A stretch of 64,000 nt of DNA from an uncultured Ruminococcus sp. (GTDB lineage: Bacteria > Bacillota > Clostridia > Oscillospirales > Ruminococcaceae). The position numbers and the translations under genes are program-made. Every line of letters starts with the position of its first letter. Within the stretch, counting starts at the first letter, position 1. Shown piece after piece: positions 46,509-56,497 of this stretch. The notes beneath the pieces are model-generated. The model was not told the origin of the DNA and searched no databases. It saw nothing but the letters and a program-made list of their open reading frames with translations. Location of the stretch: NCBI GenBank assembly GCA_947178575.1, contig CAMWYX010000005.1, positions 22,363-86,362 on the forward strand, in the 5' to 3' direction.

Positions 46509-46850
46509 ATGAGTAAAGTTCACGTAAAAACCGGTGACACAGTTGTCCTGCTTACAGGTAAGTACACGGATAAGTACGATAAGAACGGCGACAGAAAAAC
46601 CGGTAAGGTCGCAGAAGTAAGCCCCAAGGAGGGCAAGGTAATCGTTGAGGGAATCAACGTTATCACTAAGCACGTAAAGCCCCAGAGAATGGGTGAGCAG
46701 GGCGGAATCGTCAGAACAGAAGCTCCTGTGTATGCCTGCAAGGTACAGCTCGTATGTCCCAAGTGCGGCAAGCCCACAAGAGTAGGTCACGTTATTGAGG
46801 ACGGAAAGAAACTCCGTGTCTGCAAGAAGTGCGGCAAGTCTTTTGAATAA
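46509..46850 (+). CDS. rplX: 50S ribosomal protein L24
   Basis: Assembly initiator with a KOW motif. 113 residues from [19 protein letters not shown], and two CxxC pairs in the C-terminal half ([18 protein letters not shown]) typical of the zinc-carrying form. A GTG at 46497 is rejected because it overlaps the GGAGG. Confidence 0.96.
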   Translation: MSKVHVKTGDTVVLLTGKYTDKYDKNGDRKTGKVAEVSPKEGKVIVEGINVITKHVKPQRMGEQGGIVRTEAPVYACKVQLVCPKCGKPTRVGHVIEDGKKLRVCKKCGKSFE

Positions 46851-46868
46851 TTAAAAGGAGAAACGACA

Positions 46869-47408
46869 ATGGCAAGATTAAAAGATTTTTATGTTAGCGA
46901 CGTTGCTCCCGCACTGATGAAGAAGTTCGGCTACAAGAGCGTTATGCAGATACCGAAGCTTGACAAGGTTGTTATCAACGTAGGTGCAGGCGAAGCTAAG
47001 GATAACGCAAAGGTAATCGATGCTATCATGACTGATATAGCAGCAATCACAGGTCAGAAACCTGTAGTGTGCAGAGCTAAGAAGTCTGTTGCTAACTTTA
47101 AGCTCCGTGAGGGAATGCCTATCGGCGTAAAAGTTACCCTCAGAGGCGAAAAGATGTATGAATTTGTTGATAAGCTCTTCAATGTTGCATTCCCCCGTGT
47201 ACGTGACTTCAGAGGAATCAGTGCAAACTCCTTCGACGGCAGAGGAAATTACTCCACCGGCGTCAAGGAACAGCTCATCTTCCCCGAAATCGAGTACGAC
47301 AAGATAGACAAGGTAAGAGGTATGGACATCAACTTCATCACCACAGCCAACACCGACGAAGAAGGCAGAGAACTTCTCTCACTCCTCGGTGCGCCGTTCA
47401 TCAAGTAA
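46869..47408 (+). CDS. rplE: 50S ribosomal protein L5
   Basis: Central protuberance protein binding 5S rRNA and P-site tRNA. 179 residues with [18 protein letters not shown] and [16 protein letters not shown]. Confidence 0.97.
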   Translation: MARLKDFYVSDVAPALMKKFGYKSVMQIPKLDKVVINVGAGEAKDNAKVIDAIMTDIAAITGQKPVVCRAKKSVANFKLREGMPIGVKVTLRGEKMYEFVDKLFNVAFPRVRDFRGISANSFDGRGNYSTGVKEQLIFPEIEYDKIDKVRGMDINFITTANTDEEGRELLSLLGAPFIK

Positions 47409-47424
47409 TCAGGGAGGAAAGAAA

Positions 47425-47610
47425 ATGGCTAAGAAGGCAATGATTAACAAGCAGAAAAGAACTCCCAAGTATTCCACAAGAGCATACAACAGATGCAAAA
47501 TCTGTGGCAGACCCCACGCTTACCTCAGAAAATTCGGCATCTGCCGTGTCTGCTTCAGAGAGCTTGCTCACGACGGACAGATTCCCGGCGTAAAGAAGGC
47601 AAGCTGGTAA
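47425..47610 (+). CDS. rpsN: 30S ribosomal protein S14, type Z (zinc)
   Basis: 61 residues, the short zinc form, with [20 protein letters not shown] supplying four cysteine ligands. The ATG at 47425 follows GGGAGGAAAGAAA. An in-frame start at 47389 inside rplE is not supported. Confidence 0.97.
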   Translation: MAKKAMINKQKRTPKYSTRAYNRCKICGRPHAYLRKFGICRVCFRELAHDGQIPGVKKASW

Positions 47611-47633
47611 AATACGAAAAGGAGGTCATCTGA

Positions 47634-48032
47634 ATGCAAATCACAGATACAATCGCTGATCTTTTAACAAGAATCCGCAATGCGAATACTGCTAAACACG
47701 CCACAGTTGACGTTCCCGCTTCAAATGTAAAGAAAGCTATCACACAGATACTCGTTGACGAGGGATATGTAAAGGGCTTTCAGGTAATTGAGGACGGAAA
47801 GCAGGGTGTTATCAGAATCACGCTCAAATACGGCGACAATAAATCACCGGTAATCACAGGGCTCAGAAGAGTTTCAAAACCGGGTCTGCGTATCTATTCA
47901 AGCTGCGCAGATATGCCCAAGGTAAGAAAAGGTCTGGGTATCGCAATCGTTTCAACTTCAAAGGGTATCGTAACCGACAAGAAAGCACGTGAGCTCAATG
48001 TCGGCGGAGAAGTACTCGCATACATCTGGTAA
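47634..48032 (+). CDS. rpsH: 30S ribosomal protein S8
   Basis: Central-domain 16S binder. In E. coli it is the repressor of the spc operon. 132 residues with [16 protein letters not shown] and [20 protein letters not shown]. Confidence 0.97.
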   Translation: MQITDTIADLLTRIRNANTAKHATVDVPASNVKKAITQILVDEGYVKGFQVIEDGKQGVIRITLKYGDNKSPVITGLRRVSKPGLRIYSSCADMPKVRKGLGIAIVSTSKGIVTDKKARELNVGGEVLAYIW

Positions 48033-48044
48033 GGAGGAGCTATT

Positions 48045-48590
48045 ATGTCAAGAATCGGCAGAATGCCTATTGCAGTTCCCGCAGGTGTAGAGGTAAAGAA
48101 CGACAATAACTGCCTCACAGTAAAGGGACCTAAGGGCGAACTTACAAAACAGTTCAGCACAGAGCTGGGTATCGAACTCGGCGAAGGTGTTATCACAGTA
48201 ACAAGACCAAGCGACGACAAGATGCACCGTTCACTTCACGGTCTTACAAGAACTCTCATCGCCAATATGGTTGAGGGTGTAACAAACGGATATTCAAAGA
48301 CTCTCGAAATCGAGGGCGTTGGTTATCGTGCCGCAAAATCAGGAAACAAGGTTAATCTGAATCTCGGATTCTCCCACCCTGTTGTTCTTGAGGAAACAGA
48401 TACAATAAAGCTTGATGTTCCTCAGCCGAACAGAATCGTTGTAAGCGGTATAGATAAGCAGGCTGTAGGTCAGTTTGCAGCTGAAATCCGTGAAAAGCGT
48501 CCGCCTGAGCCGTACAAGGGCAAGGGTATCAGATATGCCGGCGAGCATATTATCCGCAAGGAAGGCAAGGCCGGTAAGGGCAAGAAGTAA
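48045..48590 (+). CDS. rplF: 50S ribosomal protein L6
   Basis: Near the factor-binding site. 181 residues with MSRIGRMPIAVPAGVEV and the C-terminal PEPYKGKGIRYAGEHIIRKE. Confidence 0.97.
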   Translation: MSRIGRMPIAVPAGVEVKNDNNCLTVKGPKGELTKQFSTELGIELGEGVITVTRPSDDKMHRSLHGLTRTLIANMVEGVTNGYSKTLEIEGVGYRAAKSGNKVNLNLGFSHPVVLEETDTIKLDVPQPNRIVVSGIDKQAVGQFAAEIREKRPPEPYKGKGIRYAGEHIIRKEGKAGKGKK

Positions 48591-48609
48591 TTAAAAGGAG
48601 CAGATTGCT

Positions 48610-48969
48610 ATGGTAAAGAAATTTGACAGCAATAAGGCAAGACTTAAGAGACACCGCAGAGTCCGCTATAAGATTTCCGGTACTCCCGAGTGTCCCCGTC
48701 TTAATGTCTTCCGTTCTTCTAAGCATATATATGCTCAGATTATAGACGATGTAAACGGCGTTACTCTTGCTTCCGCATCAAGCATGGATAAGGGCTTCGA
48801 GGGCAATGGCGGCAACGTTGAAGGCGCTCGCAAAGTCGGCGAGATGATTGCAAAAAATGCAGCAGCTAAGGGTATCACCGAAGTCGTATTCGACAGAGGC
48901 GGTTACCTCTACCACGGCAGAGTAAAGGAACTCGCCGAGGGTGCCCGTGAAAACGGATTACAGTTCTAA
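48610..48969 (+). CDS. rplR: 50S ribosomal protein L18
   Basis: Binds 5S rRNA. 119 residues with a basic N terminus, [18 protein letters not shown] and [20 protein letters not shown]. Confidence 0.97.
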   Translation: MVKKFDSNKARLKRHRRVRYKISGTPECPRLNVFRSSKHIYAQIIDDVNGVTLASASSMDKGFEGNGGNVEGARKVGEMIAKNAAAKGITEVVFDRGGYLYHGRVKELAEGARENGLQF

Positions 48970-48984
48970 GAGGGAGGTAAAACA

Positions 48985-49485
48985 ATGGCTAATATTGAAA
49001 CACAGGCTCCTGAACTTCAGGAAAAGGTTGTTGCAATCAACAGAGTTTCCAAGACTGTCAAGGGCGGCCGTATCATGAAGTTCTCCGCACTCGTTGTTGT
49101 CGGCGACGGCAACGGCACTGTAGGCTTCGGCCTCGGAAAGTCGGGAGAAGTTCCGGACGCTATCCGCAAGGGTATCGAGGACGCTAAGAAGAACCTCTGC
49201 AAAGTAGCTCTCAAGGGTACTACTATCCCTCATGAGATAGTCGGCGCATTCGGCGCAGGCAGAGTTCTTATGAAGCCCGCCGCACCCGGTACCGGTGTTA
49301 TCGCCGGCGGTCCTGTCCGTGCGGTTATCGAAGTAGCAGGCATCAAGGACATCAGAACAAAGTCACTTCGTTCCAATAATCCCTGCAACGTAGTAAGAGC
49401 TACGATAAACGGACTCAAAGCCTGCACTTCTGCAAAGGAAGTAGCTGAGAAAAGAGGCAAGTCCGTTAAGGAAATTTTAGGTTAA
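48985..49485 (+). CDS. rpsE: 30S ribosomal protein S5
   Basis: Decoding-fidelity protein. 166 residues with [20 protein letters not shown] and [19 protein letters not shown]. Confidence 0.97.
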   Translation: MANIETQAPELQEKVVAINRVSKTVKGGRIMKFSALVVVGDGNGTVGFGLGKSGEVPDAIRKGIEDAKKNLCKVALKGTTIPHEIVGAFGAGRVLMKPAAPGTGVIAGGPVRAVIEVAGIKDIRTKSLRSNNPCNVVRATINGLKACTSAKEVAEKRGKSVKEILG

Positions 49486-49498
49486 GGAGGACTTGACA

Positions 49499-49675
49499 AT
49501 GGCTAAGAATATCAAGCTCGTTAAGAGCCTCATAGGCTGCAAGAAAGACCAGATTGCCACTGCCCAGTCACTGGGTCTCAGAAAAATCGGCGATGTGACC
49601 ACACAGCCTGACAATTCCCAGACACAGGGAAAGATTAAGAAAATTTCACACCTCATCGAGGTTACTGAAGCGTAA
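49499..49675 (+). CDS. rpmD: 50S ribosomal protein L30
   Basis: 58 residues, [20 protein letters not shown] onwards. The ATG at 49499 is 9 bases after AAGGAGG; a TTG at 49493 is too close. Confidence 0.95.
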   Translation: MAKNIKLVKSLIGCKKDQIATAQSLGLRKIGDVTTQPDNSQTQGKIKKISHLIEVTEA

Positions 49676-49692
49676 ACAAGGAGGTGCAAACC

Positions 49693-50133
49693 ATGAAAAT
49701 TCACGAATTAACACCGGCACCGGATTCAAACAAGGCTGTTAAGAGAGTAGGCAGAGGCCACGGCTCCGGAAACGGAAAGACAGCCGGCAAGGGTCATAAA
49801 GGACAGAACGCACGTTCAGGCGGCGGCGTAAGAATCGGATTTGAAGGCGGTCAGATGCCGCTTGCAAGACGTATTCCGAAAAGAGGCTTCAACAATATCT
49901 TCGCTGTAAAGTATGCGACAGTAAATGTATCAGACCTCAACAAGTTTGAGAACGGTACAGTAGTTGATGCCGAACTTCTTAAGGCAGCAGGTCTTATCAA
50001 GAAGGAGCTTGACGGCGTTAAGATTCTCGGAAACGGAGAGCTTACAGTTCAGCTCACTGTCAAAGCTGCAAAATTCTCTCAGAGTGCTGTGGAGAAAATT
50101 GAAAAGGCAGGCGGAAAGACTGAGGTGATGTAA
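49693..50133 (+). CDS. rplO: 50S ribosomal protein L15
   Basis: Late assembly protein. 146 residues with [20 protein letters not shown] and [18 protein letters not shown]. The ATG at 49693 follows AAGGAGGTG. Confidence 0.96.
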   Translation: MKIHELTPAPDSNKAVKRVGRGHGSGNGKTAGKGHKGQNARSGGGVRIGFEGGQMPLARRIPKRGFNNIFAVKYATVNVSDLNKFENGTVVDAELLKAAGLIKKELDGVKILGNGELTVQLTVKAAKFSQSAVEKIEKAGGKTEVM

Positions 50134-50134
50134 T

Positions 50135-51472
50135 GTGTTTCAGACACTGAAACGTGCTTGGAGTATTCCCGAAATCAGGAAAAAACTCCTCTACACATTA
50201 CTCATGATTGTCATTTTCAGATTCGGAAGTGCGGTTGCCGTTCCGTTCCTTGATACTTCCGTAGTAAGAAGCTGGATGGAACAGAACGCCACAAACGGAA
50301 ACTTTCTCGAATATCTGAATACCATCACCGGCGGTGCGCTTTCACAGGCGACGTTGTTCTCGCTTTCAATCACACCATATATCAATGCGTCGATTATCAT
50401 GCAGCTGCTGACATATGCTCTGCCGCCGCTTGAACGACTGCGTGACGAAGGCGAAGAAGGGCGCAAGAAACTCAACAAGATTACAACTGCCGTCGCAATG
50501 GCACTGGCAGTATTCATGGGATTTGCTTATTACCTTACCCTGAAGAGAATGACAGCCACCGGCGATTCCGGCGTAGTAACAAGCGCACTGAAATACAGCA
50601 GCGGCTGGGAAATGTATTTCTCGGCAGCAGTAATAATTGCCTGCTTTGTTGCAGGTGCTTCATTCGTAGTATGGATGGGCAACAGAATAAGTGAAAAAGG
50701 TATCGGCAACGGCGTATCAATGATACTTTTTTCAGGTATTGCGGCACGTTTCCCTGTTGATGCCGGTACACTCGTATCGCTCATAAAAGAAGAACCTTCA
50801 AAATATCTCTTCGTAACTATAGGCTACGTTCTTTTCATAATCGCTGAGTTTGCATTCATTGTATTCATGAACGAGGCGGAAAGACGTATTCCGATACAGT
50901 ATGCAAAGCGTGTTGTAGGAAGAAAACAGTACGGCGGACAGAAAACGCATATTCCTGTAAAGGTAATGATGAGCGGTGTTATGCCTATCATCTTTGCGAT
51001 GTCTTTCATGTCACTTCCGTCAACAATTCAGCTCTTTGCAGGTCAGCCCACCAAGACAACGGGCTTCTATTATCATTTCTGCCACTTCTTCTCAACAAGA
51101 AGCTGGTCATACGCAGTGCTTTATTTCATACTCATCATTGCGTTCAACTATTTCTATGTATCTATTCAGTATAATCCCATAGAGATAGCAAACAATCTTC
51201 GTCAGAGCAACGGCGGTATACCGGGAATCAGACCGGGTAAGCCAACATCTGACTATATTCAGAGAGTTCTTTCAAAAATCGCTCTCGTCGGAGCTGTATT
51301 CCTCGGAATCATCGCCATCATTCCGATTTTCTTCTCAATGGCAGACCAGAAGCTCCAGTCGCTTTCAATGGGCGGTACTACAATACTCATCGCAGTAAGC
51401 GTTGCCCTTGAGACAACACGTACACTTGAATCTCAGCTTATGATGAGACACCATAAGGGATTCCTTTCATAA
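50135..51472 (+). CDS. secY: Protein translocase subunit SecY
   Basis: Channel of the Sec translocon. 445 residues with ten hydrophobic helices, the plug region after the first (GSAVAVPFLD), and cytoplasmic loops AERRIPIQYAKRVVGRK and RQSNGGIPGIRPGKPT. It starts with GTG one base after the rplO stop, with GAGG upstream in rplO, so translation is coupled. Confidence 0.97.
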   Translation: MFQTLKRAWSIPEIRKKLLYTLLMIVIFRFGSAVAVPFLDTSVVRSWMEQNATNGNFLEYLNTITGGALSQATLFSLSITPYINASIIMQLLTYALPPLERLRDEGEEGRKKLNKITTAVAMALAVFMGFAYYLTLKRMTATGDSGVVTSALKYSSGWEMYFSAAVIIACFVAGASFVVWMGNRISEKGIGNGVSMILFSGIAARFPVDAGTLVSLIKEEPSKYLFVTIGYVLFIIAEFAFIVFMNEAERRIPIQYAKRVVGRKQYGGQKTHIPVKVMMSGVMPIIFAMSFMSLPSTIQLFAGQPTKTTGFYYHFCHFFSTRSWSYAVLYFILIIAFNYFYVSIQYNPIEIANNLRQSNGGIPGIRPGKPTSDYIQRVLSKIALVGAVFLGIIAIIPIFFSMADQKLQSLSMGGTTILIAVSVALETTRTLESQLMMRHHKGFLS

Positions 51473-51492
51473 GCACATAAGGAGGATATATC

Positions 51493-52128
51493 ATGAATCT
51501 TATCTTTTTAGGCGCACCGGGCGCAGGTAAGGGTACTCAGGCGGAAGTTGTTTCCGAAAAGCTGAATATCCCGCAGATTTCAACAGGCAATATTCTTCGT
51601 GAGGCTGCCAAGAACGGCACGGAGTACGGACTCAAGGCAAAGGCTGCTATGGACGCCGGCGCACTGGTTTCCGATGAAATCGTAATCGGTATCCTTAAGG
51701 AGAGAATCGCAGAGGACGACTGCAAGGAGGGCTTCATTCTTGACGGTTTCCCGAGAACAGTTCCACAGGCAGAGGCTCTCGATGCTATGGGCATCACAAT
51801 TGACAAAGTTATTGAAATCAATGTAGCAGATGAAACAATCAAGCAGAGAGTTTCAGGCAGACGTGTATGTCAGGGCTGTGGTGCATCGTATCACGTTCAG
51901 TATAAGCCTTCCAAAACCGAGGGCGTATGCGACAAGTGCGGTGACAAGACTGTAATCCGCAAGGACGACCAGCCGGAAGTAGTTCTCGACCGTCTTGCTA
52001 CTTACCACGAAAAGACAGCTCCTCTCAAGGATTACTATGCTGCACAGGGCAAACTTGTTACAGTAGAGGGTCAGGAGGAAGTTGCCGACACTTCAAAGCT
52101 CACGCTCGCCGCTGTAGGAGTTGAGTGA
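51493..52128 (+). CDS. adk: Adenylate kinase
   Basis: ATP + AMP to 2 ADP. 211 residues with P-loop GAPGAGKGTQ, the AMP site DGFPRTVPQA and a zinc-binding lid (CQGCGASYHV and CDKC), the Gram-positive form. It is in its usual place after secY. Confidence 0.97.
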   Translation: MNLIFLGAPGAGKGTQAEVVSEKLNIPQISTGNILREAAKNGTEYGLKAKAAMDAGALVSDEIVIGILKERIAEDDCKEGFILDGFPRTVPQAEALDAMGITIDKVIEINVADETIKQRVSGRRVCQGCGASYHVQYKPSKTEGVCDKCGDKTVIRKDDQPEVVLDRLATYHEKTAPLKDYYAAQGKLVTVEGQEEVADTSKLTLAAVGVE

Positions 52129-52880
52129 TGAGCATATCTATCAAATCACAGTCCGAACTCGCCATAATGCGTGAAGCAGGTAGAATTACCTGCGGCGCAA
52201 TATGGTATGCGGGCGAAAGATTAAAGCCAGGTATGTCAACACTTGATGTTGATAAGCTCGTCGGTGAATATTATTCACGGCACGGCTGCAAATCCTGCTT
52301 TAAGGGTCTTTACGGTTTTCCGGCGAATGCCTGTATTTCAGTAAATGAAGAGGTAATCCACGGAATACCGAGGGCAAACCACAGATTAAAGGAAGGGGAC
52401 ATAGTGAGCATCGACACCGGAGCTGCGTACAAGGGCTTCAACGGAGACAGCTGCTGGACTTTCCCTGTGGGTAAAATTTCTGATGATGCCAGAGCATTGC
52501 TTGAAGTTACGGAGGCAAGCCTTTACGAAGGTATCGCCGCAGCTAAGGCAGGGGCAAGAATCGGAGATATTTCTCATGCTGTAGAGGAGTATTGTGCTTC
52601 ACGAGGCTACGGGATTGTAAGAAATTACTGCGGCCACGGCATCGGCAGAGAGGTTCACGAATCACCGGAAATTCCGAACTGGGGACGTGCAGGACATGGC
52701 CCGAGACTGGTTTCCGGAATGACAATCTGCATCGAGCCTATGATAAATCAGAAAGGCGACGATGTAAAAACTCTCAAGGACGGTTGGACCGTGGTTACGA
52801 AAAATGGTTCGCTGTCTGCTCACTTTGAGCATATGATCGCAATAACTCCTGATGGTCCTGTAATATTGACCAAACCCTGA
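52128..52880 (+). CDS. map: Methionine aminopeptidase, type I
   Basis: Removes the initiator methionine. 250 residues with metal ligands in SIDTGAAYKGFNGDS, NYCGHGIGREVHE, CIEPM and SAHFEHMIA. The ATG at 52128 overlaps the adk stop by one base (TGATG) and has GTAGGAG upstream. A GTG at 52125 is an equal-frame alternative. Confidence 0.96.
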   Translation: MSISIKSQSELAIMREAGRITCGAIWYAGERLKPGMSTLDVDKLVGEYYSRHGCKSCFKGLYGFPANACISVNEEVIHGIPRANHRLKEGDIVSIDTGAAYKGFNGDSCWTFPVGKISDDARALLEVTEASLYEGIAAAKAGARIGDISHAVEEYCASRGYGIVRNYCGHGIGREVHESPEIPNWGRAGHGPRLVSGMTICIEPMINQKGDDVKTLKDGWTVVTKNGSLSAHFEHMIAITPDGPVILTKP

Positions 52881-52894
52881 GGAGGATTCTTATT

Positions 52895-53140
52895 GTGAAG
52901 CTGAATACAGGTGCTGTTGTGAAAGCAACGGCAGGACGGGACGGCGGAAAATTTTTCGTTGTGGTTTCCTCCGGCAATGATTTCTGTATGATAGCCGACG
53001 GGAAAAGCCGAAAACTTTCAGCACCAAAACGCAAGAATATAAAGCATCTCGCTCTTACAAAAAGTATGATTGATATTAATGATTTAACCGATAAAAAGCT
53101 CAGAAATCTGCTGAGAACATTCGGCGGAAACGAGAGTTAA
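52895..53140 (+). CDS. KOW-domain RNA-binding protein
   Basis: An 81-residue protein with a KOW-like N terminus ([20 protein letters not shown]) and a basic middle ([16 protein letters not shown]). A gene of this type lies between map and infA in many Clostridia, and a ribosomal or translational role is inferred from that position. It starts at GTG, with GAGGA about 9 bases upstream. Confidence 0.8.
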   Translation: MKLNTGAVVKATAGRDGGKFFVVVSSGNDFCMIADGKSRKLSAPKRKNIKHLALTKSMIDINDLTDKKLRNLLRTFGGNES

Positions 53141-53151
53141 GGAGGTCGCCA

Positions 53152-53370
53152 ATGTCTAAGGAAGACGTAATCGAAGTTGAGGGAGTTGTCACAGACGCAC
53201 TTCCTAATGCAATGTTCAAGGTTCAGCTTGAAAACGGACACGAGGTTCTCGCACACGTTTCGGGCAAACTCAGAATGAATTATATCAGAATTGTGCCGGG
53301 AGATAAGGTAAAACTTGAAATGTCACCATATGACCTTTCAAAAGGCCGTATCACATGGCGCGTGAAGTAA
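53152..53370 (+). CDS. infA: Translation initiation factor IF-1
   Basis: 72-residue OB-fold factor blocking the A site during initiation. [20 protein letters not shown] and [19 protein letters not shown] are diagnostic. Confidence 0.97.
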   Translation: MSKEDVIEVEGVVTDALPNAMFKVQLENGHEVLAHVSGKLRMNYIRIVPGDKVKLEMSPYDLSKGRITWRVK

Positions 53371-53408
53371 TAAGGATAAATTCCTATCCGTAAGAGGAGG
53401 TAATTTCA

Positions 53409-53522
53409 GTGAAAGTTAGACCTTCAGTAAAACCTATTTGTGAAAAATGCAAGGTTATTAAACGTAAAGGCAGAATCATGGTAATCTGCGAAAATCCAAA
53501 GCATAAGCAGCGTCAGGGTTGA
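53409..53522 (+). CDS. rpmJ: 50S ribosomal protein L36
   Basis: 37 residues, starting at GTG after [28 protein letters not shown], then a second pair of zinc ligands in [13 protein letters not shown] (Cys and His). It is the zinc-type L36 in its usual place between infA and rpsM. Confidence 0.97.
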   Translation: MKVRPSVKPICEKCKVIKRKGRIMVICENPKHKQRQG

Positions 53523-53550
53523 TTCCCGACCACAAAATGGAGGTAATTAT

Positions 53551-53919
53551 ATGGCAAGAATAGCCGGCGTTGACCTTCCGAAGAACAAGAGAGTTGAGAT
53601 TGGTCTCACTTATATCTACGGAATCGGTCGCCAGACTGCATCAGATATCCTCGCTAATACAGGTGTTAATCCCGATACAAGAGTAAAGGACCTCACCGAA
53701 GGGGATGTAGCTAAACTTCGTGACTATATTGATGTAAACTACACAGTTGAGGGTGACCTCCGCCGTGAAGTTGCACTCAACATCAAGAGACTTGTTGAGA
53801 TTCAGTGCTACAGAGGCGTTCGTCACAGAAAGGGTCTGCCCGTAAGAGGTCAGAGAACCAAGACAAACGCAAGAACCCGCAAAGGTCCTGTAAAGACTAT
53901 CGCAAACAAGAAGAAGTAA
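53551..53919 (+). CDS. rpsM: 30S ribosomal protein S13
   Basis: Head protein bridging to L5. 122 residues with [20 protein letters not shown] and the basic tail [18 protein letters not shown]. Confidence 0.97.
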   Translation: MARIAGVDLPKNKRVEIGLTYIYGIGRQTASDILANTGVNPDTRVKDLTEGDVAKLRDYIDVNYTVEGDLRREVALNIKRLVEIQCYRGVRHRKGLPVRGQRTKTNARTRKGPVKTIANKKK

Positions 53920-53933
53920 GGAGGTTATGAGCT

Positions 53934-54338
53934 TTGGCACAGCAGAAAGGTAAAAAAGTTACTACAGTCAGAAGACGTAGAGAGCGCAAGAATATCGAAA
54001 GCGGCGCAGTTCATATTCAGTCCACTTTCAATAACACAATCGTTACTATTACCGATGTACAGGGTAATGCAATTTCATGGGCAAGCGCAGGCGAACTCGG
54101 ATTCAGAGGCTCAAAGAAGTCAACTCCTTTCGCAGCTCAGACAGCTGCCGAGACAGCTGCAAAGGCTGCTATGGAACACGGTCTCAAGTTCGTTGAGGTA
54201 TACGTAAAAGGACCGGGCGCAGGTCGTGAAGCTGCTATCAGAGCACTCCAGACCGTCGGTCTTGAAGTTCGTATGATTAAGGACGTTACTCCTATTCCAC
54301 ACAACGGATGCCGTCCTCCCAAAAGAAGACGTGTCTAA
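53934..54338 (+). CDS. rpsK: 30S ribosomal protein S11
   Basis: Platform protein near the Shine-Dalgarno helix. 134 residues with [15 protein letters not shown] and GVCK-equivalent C terminus [12 protein letters not shown]. The start is TTG at 53934, 9 bases after AAGGAGG; no in-frame ATG is present. Confidence 0.96.
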   Translation: MAQQKGKKVTTVRRRRERKNIESGAVHIQSTFNNTIVTITDVQGNAISWASAGELGFRGSKKSTPFAAQTAAETAAKAAMEHGLKFVEVYVKGPGAGREAAIRALQTVGLEVRMIKDVTPIPHNGCRPPKRRRV

Positions 54339-54358
54339 TCAAATCGGAGGTGTTTTAA

Positions 54359-54958
54359 ATGGCAGTACAGAAAGAACCTATTCTTAAAAAATGCAGATAT
54401 CTGGGAATCAGTCCGGCTGTTATGGGCGTTTCAAAGAAGGAGTCTATCCGTTTCAAGAACGCTAACAACAGAAAGAAGGTATCTGAATACGGTCTTCAGC
54501 TTAAGGAAAAGCAGAAGCTGAAGTTTATCTACGGCGTACTCGAGAAGCAGTTCTACCACTACTTTGAAATCGCATCAAAAATGGAAGGCAAGGCCGGTGA
54601 CAACCTTATCACTGTTCTTGAATCCAGACTGGACAGCATAGTATACAGAATGGGTCTTGCACTCACACGCCGTGAAGCAAGACAGCTGGTTGCTCACGGT
54701 CACTATACAGTAAACGGCAAAAAGGTAAATATTCCTTCTTACAGAGTTAAGGTCGGCGATGTTATCGCTCTCAGAGAAAAAGACAGAACCTCTGAAAAAT
54801 TCAAGGCTACTGTTGAAGAAACCAAGGACAGAATCGTTCCGGTATGGCTCGATGCCAAGAAAGACGATTTCTCTGCTTCGGTTACCCGTCTCCCCTCGGC
54901 TGAGGATATTGACTACGAGGTTGCTACACACCTCATCGTCGAGCTCTATTCTAAGTAA
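54359..54958 (+). CDS. rpsD: 30S ribosomal protein S4
   Basis: 16S assembly initiator. 199 residues with an S4 domain (RLDSIVYRMGLALTRREARQ, then LVAHGHYTVNGKKVNIPSY). The N-terminal zinc-ligand cysteines of some forms are absent, giving the zinc-free type. Confidence 0.97.
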   Translation: MAVQKEPILKKCRYLGISPAVMGVSKKESIRFKNANNRKKVSEYGLQLKEKQKLKFIYGVLEKQFYHYFEIASKMEGKAGDNLITVLESRLDSIVYRMGLALTRREARQLVAHGHYTVNGKKVNIPSYRVKVGDVIALREKDRTSEKFKATVEETKDRIVPVWLDAKKDDFSASVTRLPSAEDIDYEVATHLIVELYSK

Positions 54959-55018
54959 TCGTCAGATTGCAAAGATAACTGAACTCGTAAACACTTATTG
55001 CGAAACAGGAGGGTTTTT

Positions 55019-55984
55019 ATGCTGGAAAAAATCAACAAGCCGGATATCGACATTGTCGAGCTTAAAAGTGACGGCAAATACGGCAAATTCGTTTTAGCAC
55101 CGCTTGAGCGTGGATATGGTATAACACTTGGAAACAGCCTCAGACGTGTGCTGCTCTCCTCACTTCCGGGTGTGGCTGTAACATCTGTGAAGCTTTCTGG
55201 CAAAGATGGTACAGTTCACCATGAGTTGTCAACGATTCCGGGCGTTAAGGAAGATGTTACTGAGATAATTCTCAGTATCAAGGGACTTACTGCAAAGCTC
55301 CACGGCGAAGGTCCGAAGACCGTTTACGTGGAGGCAGAGGGTGAGTGCGAAATTACAGCAGGTGACATAAAGACTGACTCTGAGGTAAATATACTTGACC
55401 CTGGTATGCATATCGCTACACTGGGCAAGGACGCAAAGCTCTACATGGAGATTACTATTGACAAGGGACGTGGATATGTATCAGCCGAAAGAAACAAGAA
55501 ACAGGTAAGTCTTCCTGTTGATGTCATTGCGGTTGACAGCATATATACACCGGTTCTCAAAGTGAATTACACAGTTGAGGATACCCGTCTCGGACAGGTT
55601 ACAGACTACGACAAGCTGACAATGGAGGTATGGACAGATGGTACTATATCTGCAAAGGAAGCACTGTCACAGGCTGCAAATCTCCTTAATGAGCATCTTA
55701 AGCTCTTTATCGACCTTTCTGAAGAAGCAGGTCTTGCAGAGATTCTTGTTGAGAAAGACGAGAAGGGCAAGGAGAAGATTCTTGAAATGACAATCGAGGA
55801 CCTCGACCTGTCAGTACGTTCATTCAACTGCCTTAAACGTGCAGGAATAAATACAGTAGATGACCTCATCAACAAGTCTGAGGAAGAAATGATGAAGGTT
55901 AGAAACCTTGGAAAGAAATCCTTCGATGAGGTAAAGGAAAAGCTCCAGTCACTGGGCTTTGACCTTTCTTCAGAAGAAGAATAA
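55019..55984 (+). CDS. rpoA: RNA polymerase subunit alpha
   Basis: Assembly platform and activator target of RNA polymerase. 321 residues: N-terminal domain with [20 protein letters not shown], linker, and C-terminal domain with [19 protein letters not shown] and [16 protein letters not shown]. The ATG at 55019 follows AGGAGGG; a TTG at 54998 is rejected. Confidence 0.97.
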   Translation: MLEKINKPDIDIVELKSDGKYGKFVLAPLERGYGITLGNSLRRVLLSSLPGVAVTSVKLSGKDGTVHHELSTIPGVKEDVTEIILSIKGLTAKLHGEGPKTVYVEAEGECEITAGDIKTDSEVNILDPGMHIATLGKDAKLYMEITIDKGRGYVSAERNKKQVSLPVDVIAVDSIYTPVLKVNYTVEDTRLGQVTDYDKLTMEVWTDGTISAKEALSQAANLLNEHLKLFIDLSEEAGLAEILVEKDEKGKEKILEMTIEDLDLSVRSFNCLKRAGINTVDDLINKSEEEMMKVRNLGKKSFDEVKEKLQSLGFDLSSEEE

Positions 55985-56021
55985 TACTATTAATATCACT
56001 TAAAGAAAAGGAGTGAAATAC

Positions 56022-56366
56022 ATGCCGGGTACAAGAAAACTGGGCAGAACATCTGACCACAGAAAGGCAATGCTCAGAGGTATGGTAACTTTCCTTCTCG
56101 AAAACGGTCAGATAGAAACTACCGTTACAAGAGCTAAGGAAGTACGTGCTGTCGCAGAGAAGATGATTACTATCGGTAAAAACAGCGACCTGCACTCCAA
56201 GCGTCAGGTAATGTCTTACGTTACAAAAGAAGCCGTTGCCAAGAAGCTTTTCGATGAAATCGCACCTAAGTATGCAGAAAAGAACGGCGGATATACACAG
56301 ATTATCAAGACTGGTCCTCGCCGTGGAGATTCCGCAGAAATGGCAATTATCAAGCTCGTAGACTGA
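56022..56366 (+). CDS. rplQ: 50S ribosomal protein L17
   Basis: Last gene of the superoperon. 114 residues, [20 protein letters not shown] onwards. The ATG at 56022 is 8 bases after AAAGGAG; a GTG at 56013 overlaps that site. Confidence 0.96.
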   Translation: MPGTRKLGRTSDHRKAMLRGMVTFLLENGQIETTVTRAKEVRAVAEKMITIGKNSDLHSKRQVMSYVTKEAVAKKLFDEIAPKYAEKNGGYTQIIKTGPRRGDSAEMAIIKLVD

Positions 56367-56373
56367 TTCATTC

Positions 56374-56402
56374 AGCCGTTCCCTCACGGGAACGGCTTTT
56401 TT
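56374..56402 (+). terminator. Terminator of the S10-spc-alpha operon
   Basis: A 10-bp perfect stem AGCCGTTCCC/GGGAACGGCT, TCAC loop, five T. Confidence 0.95.
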
Positions 56403-56434
56403 ACTGATTATATTAAAGTTTTTTAAAAACTGAT

Positions 56435-56463
56435 TTGACATTAATCAGAAAACAGGGTATAAT
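56435..56463 (+). promoter_or_regulatory. Consensus promoter for recG
   Basis: TTGACA at 56435-56440, 17 bases, TATAAT at 56458-56463, about 35 bases before the ATG. Confidence 0.9.
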
Positions 56464-56497
56464 ATATTAGGAGATAATATATTAAAAGGAGCTGAAA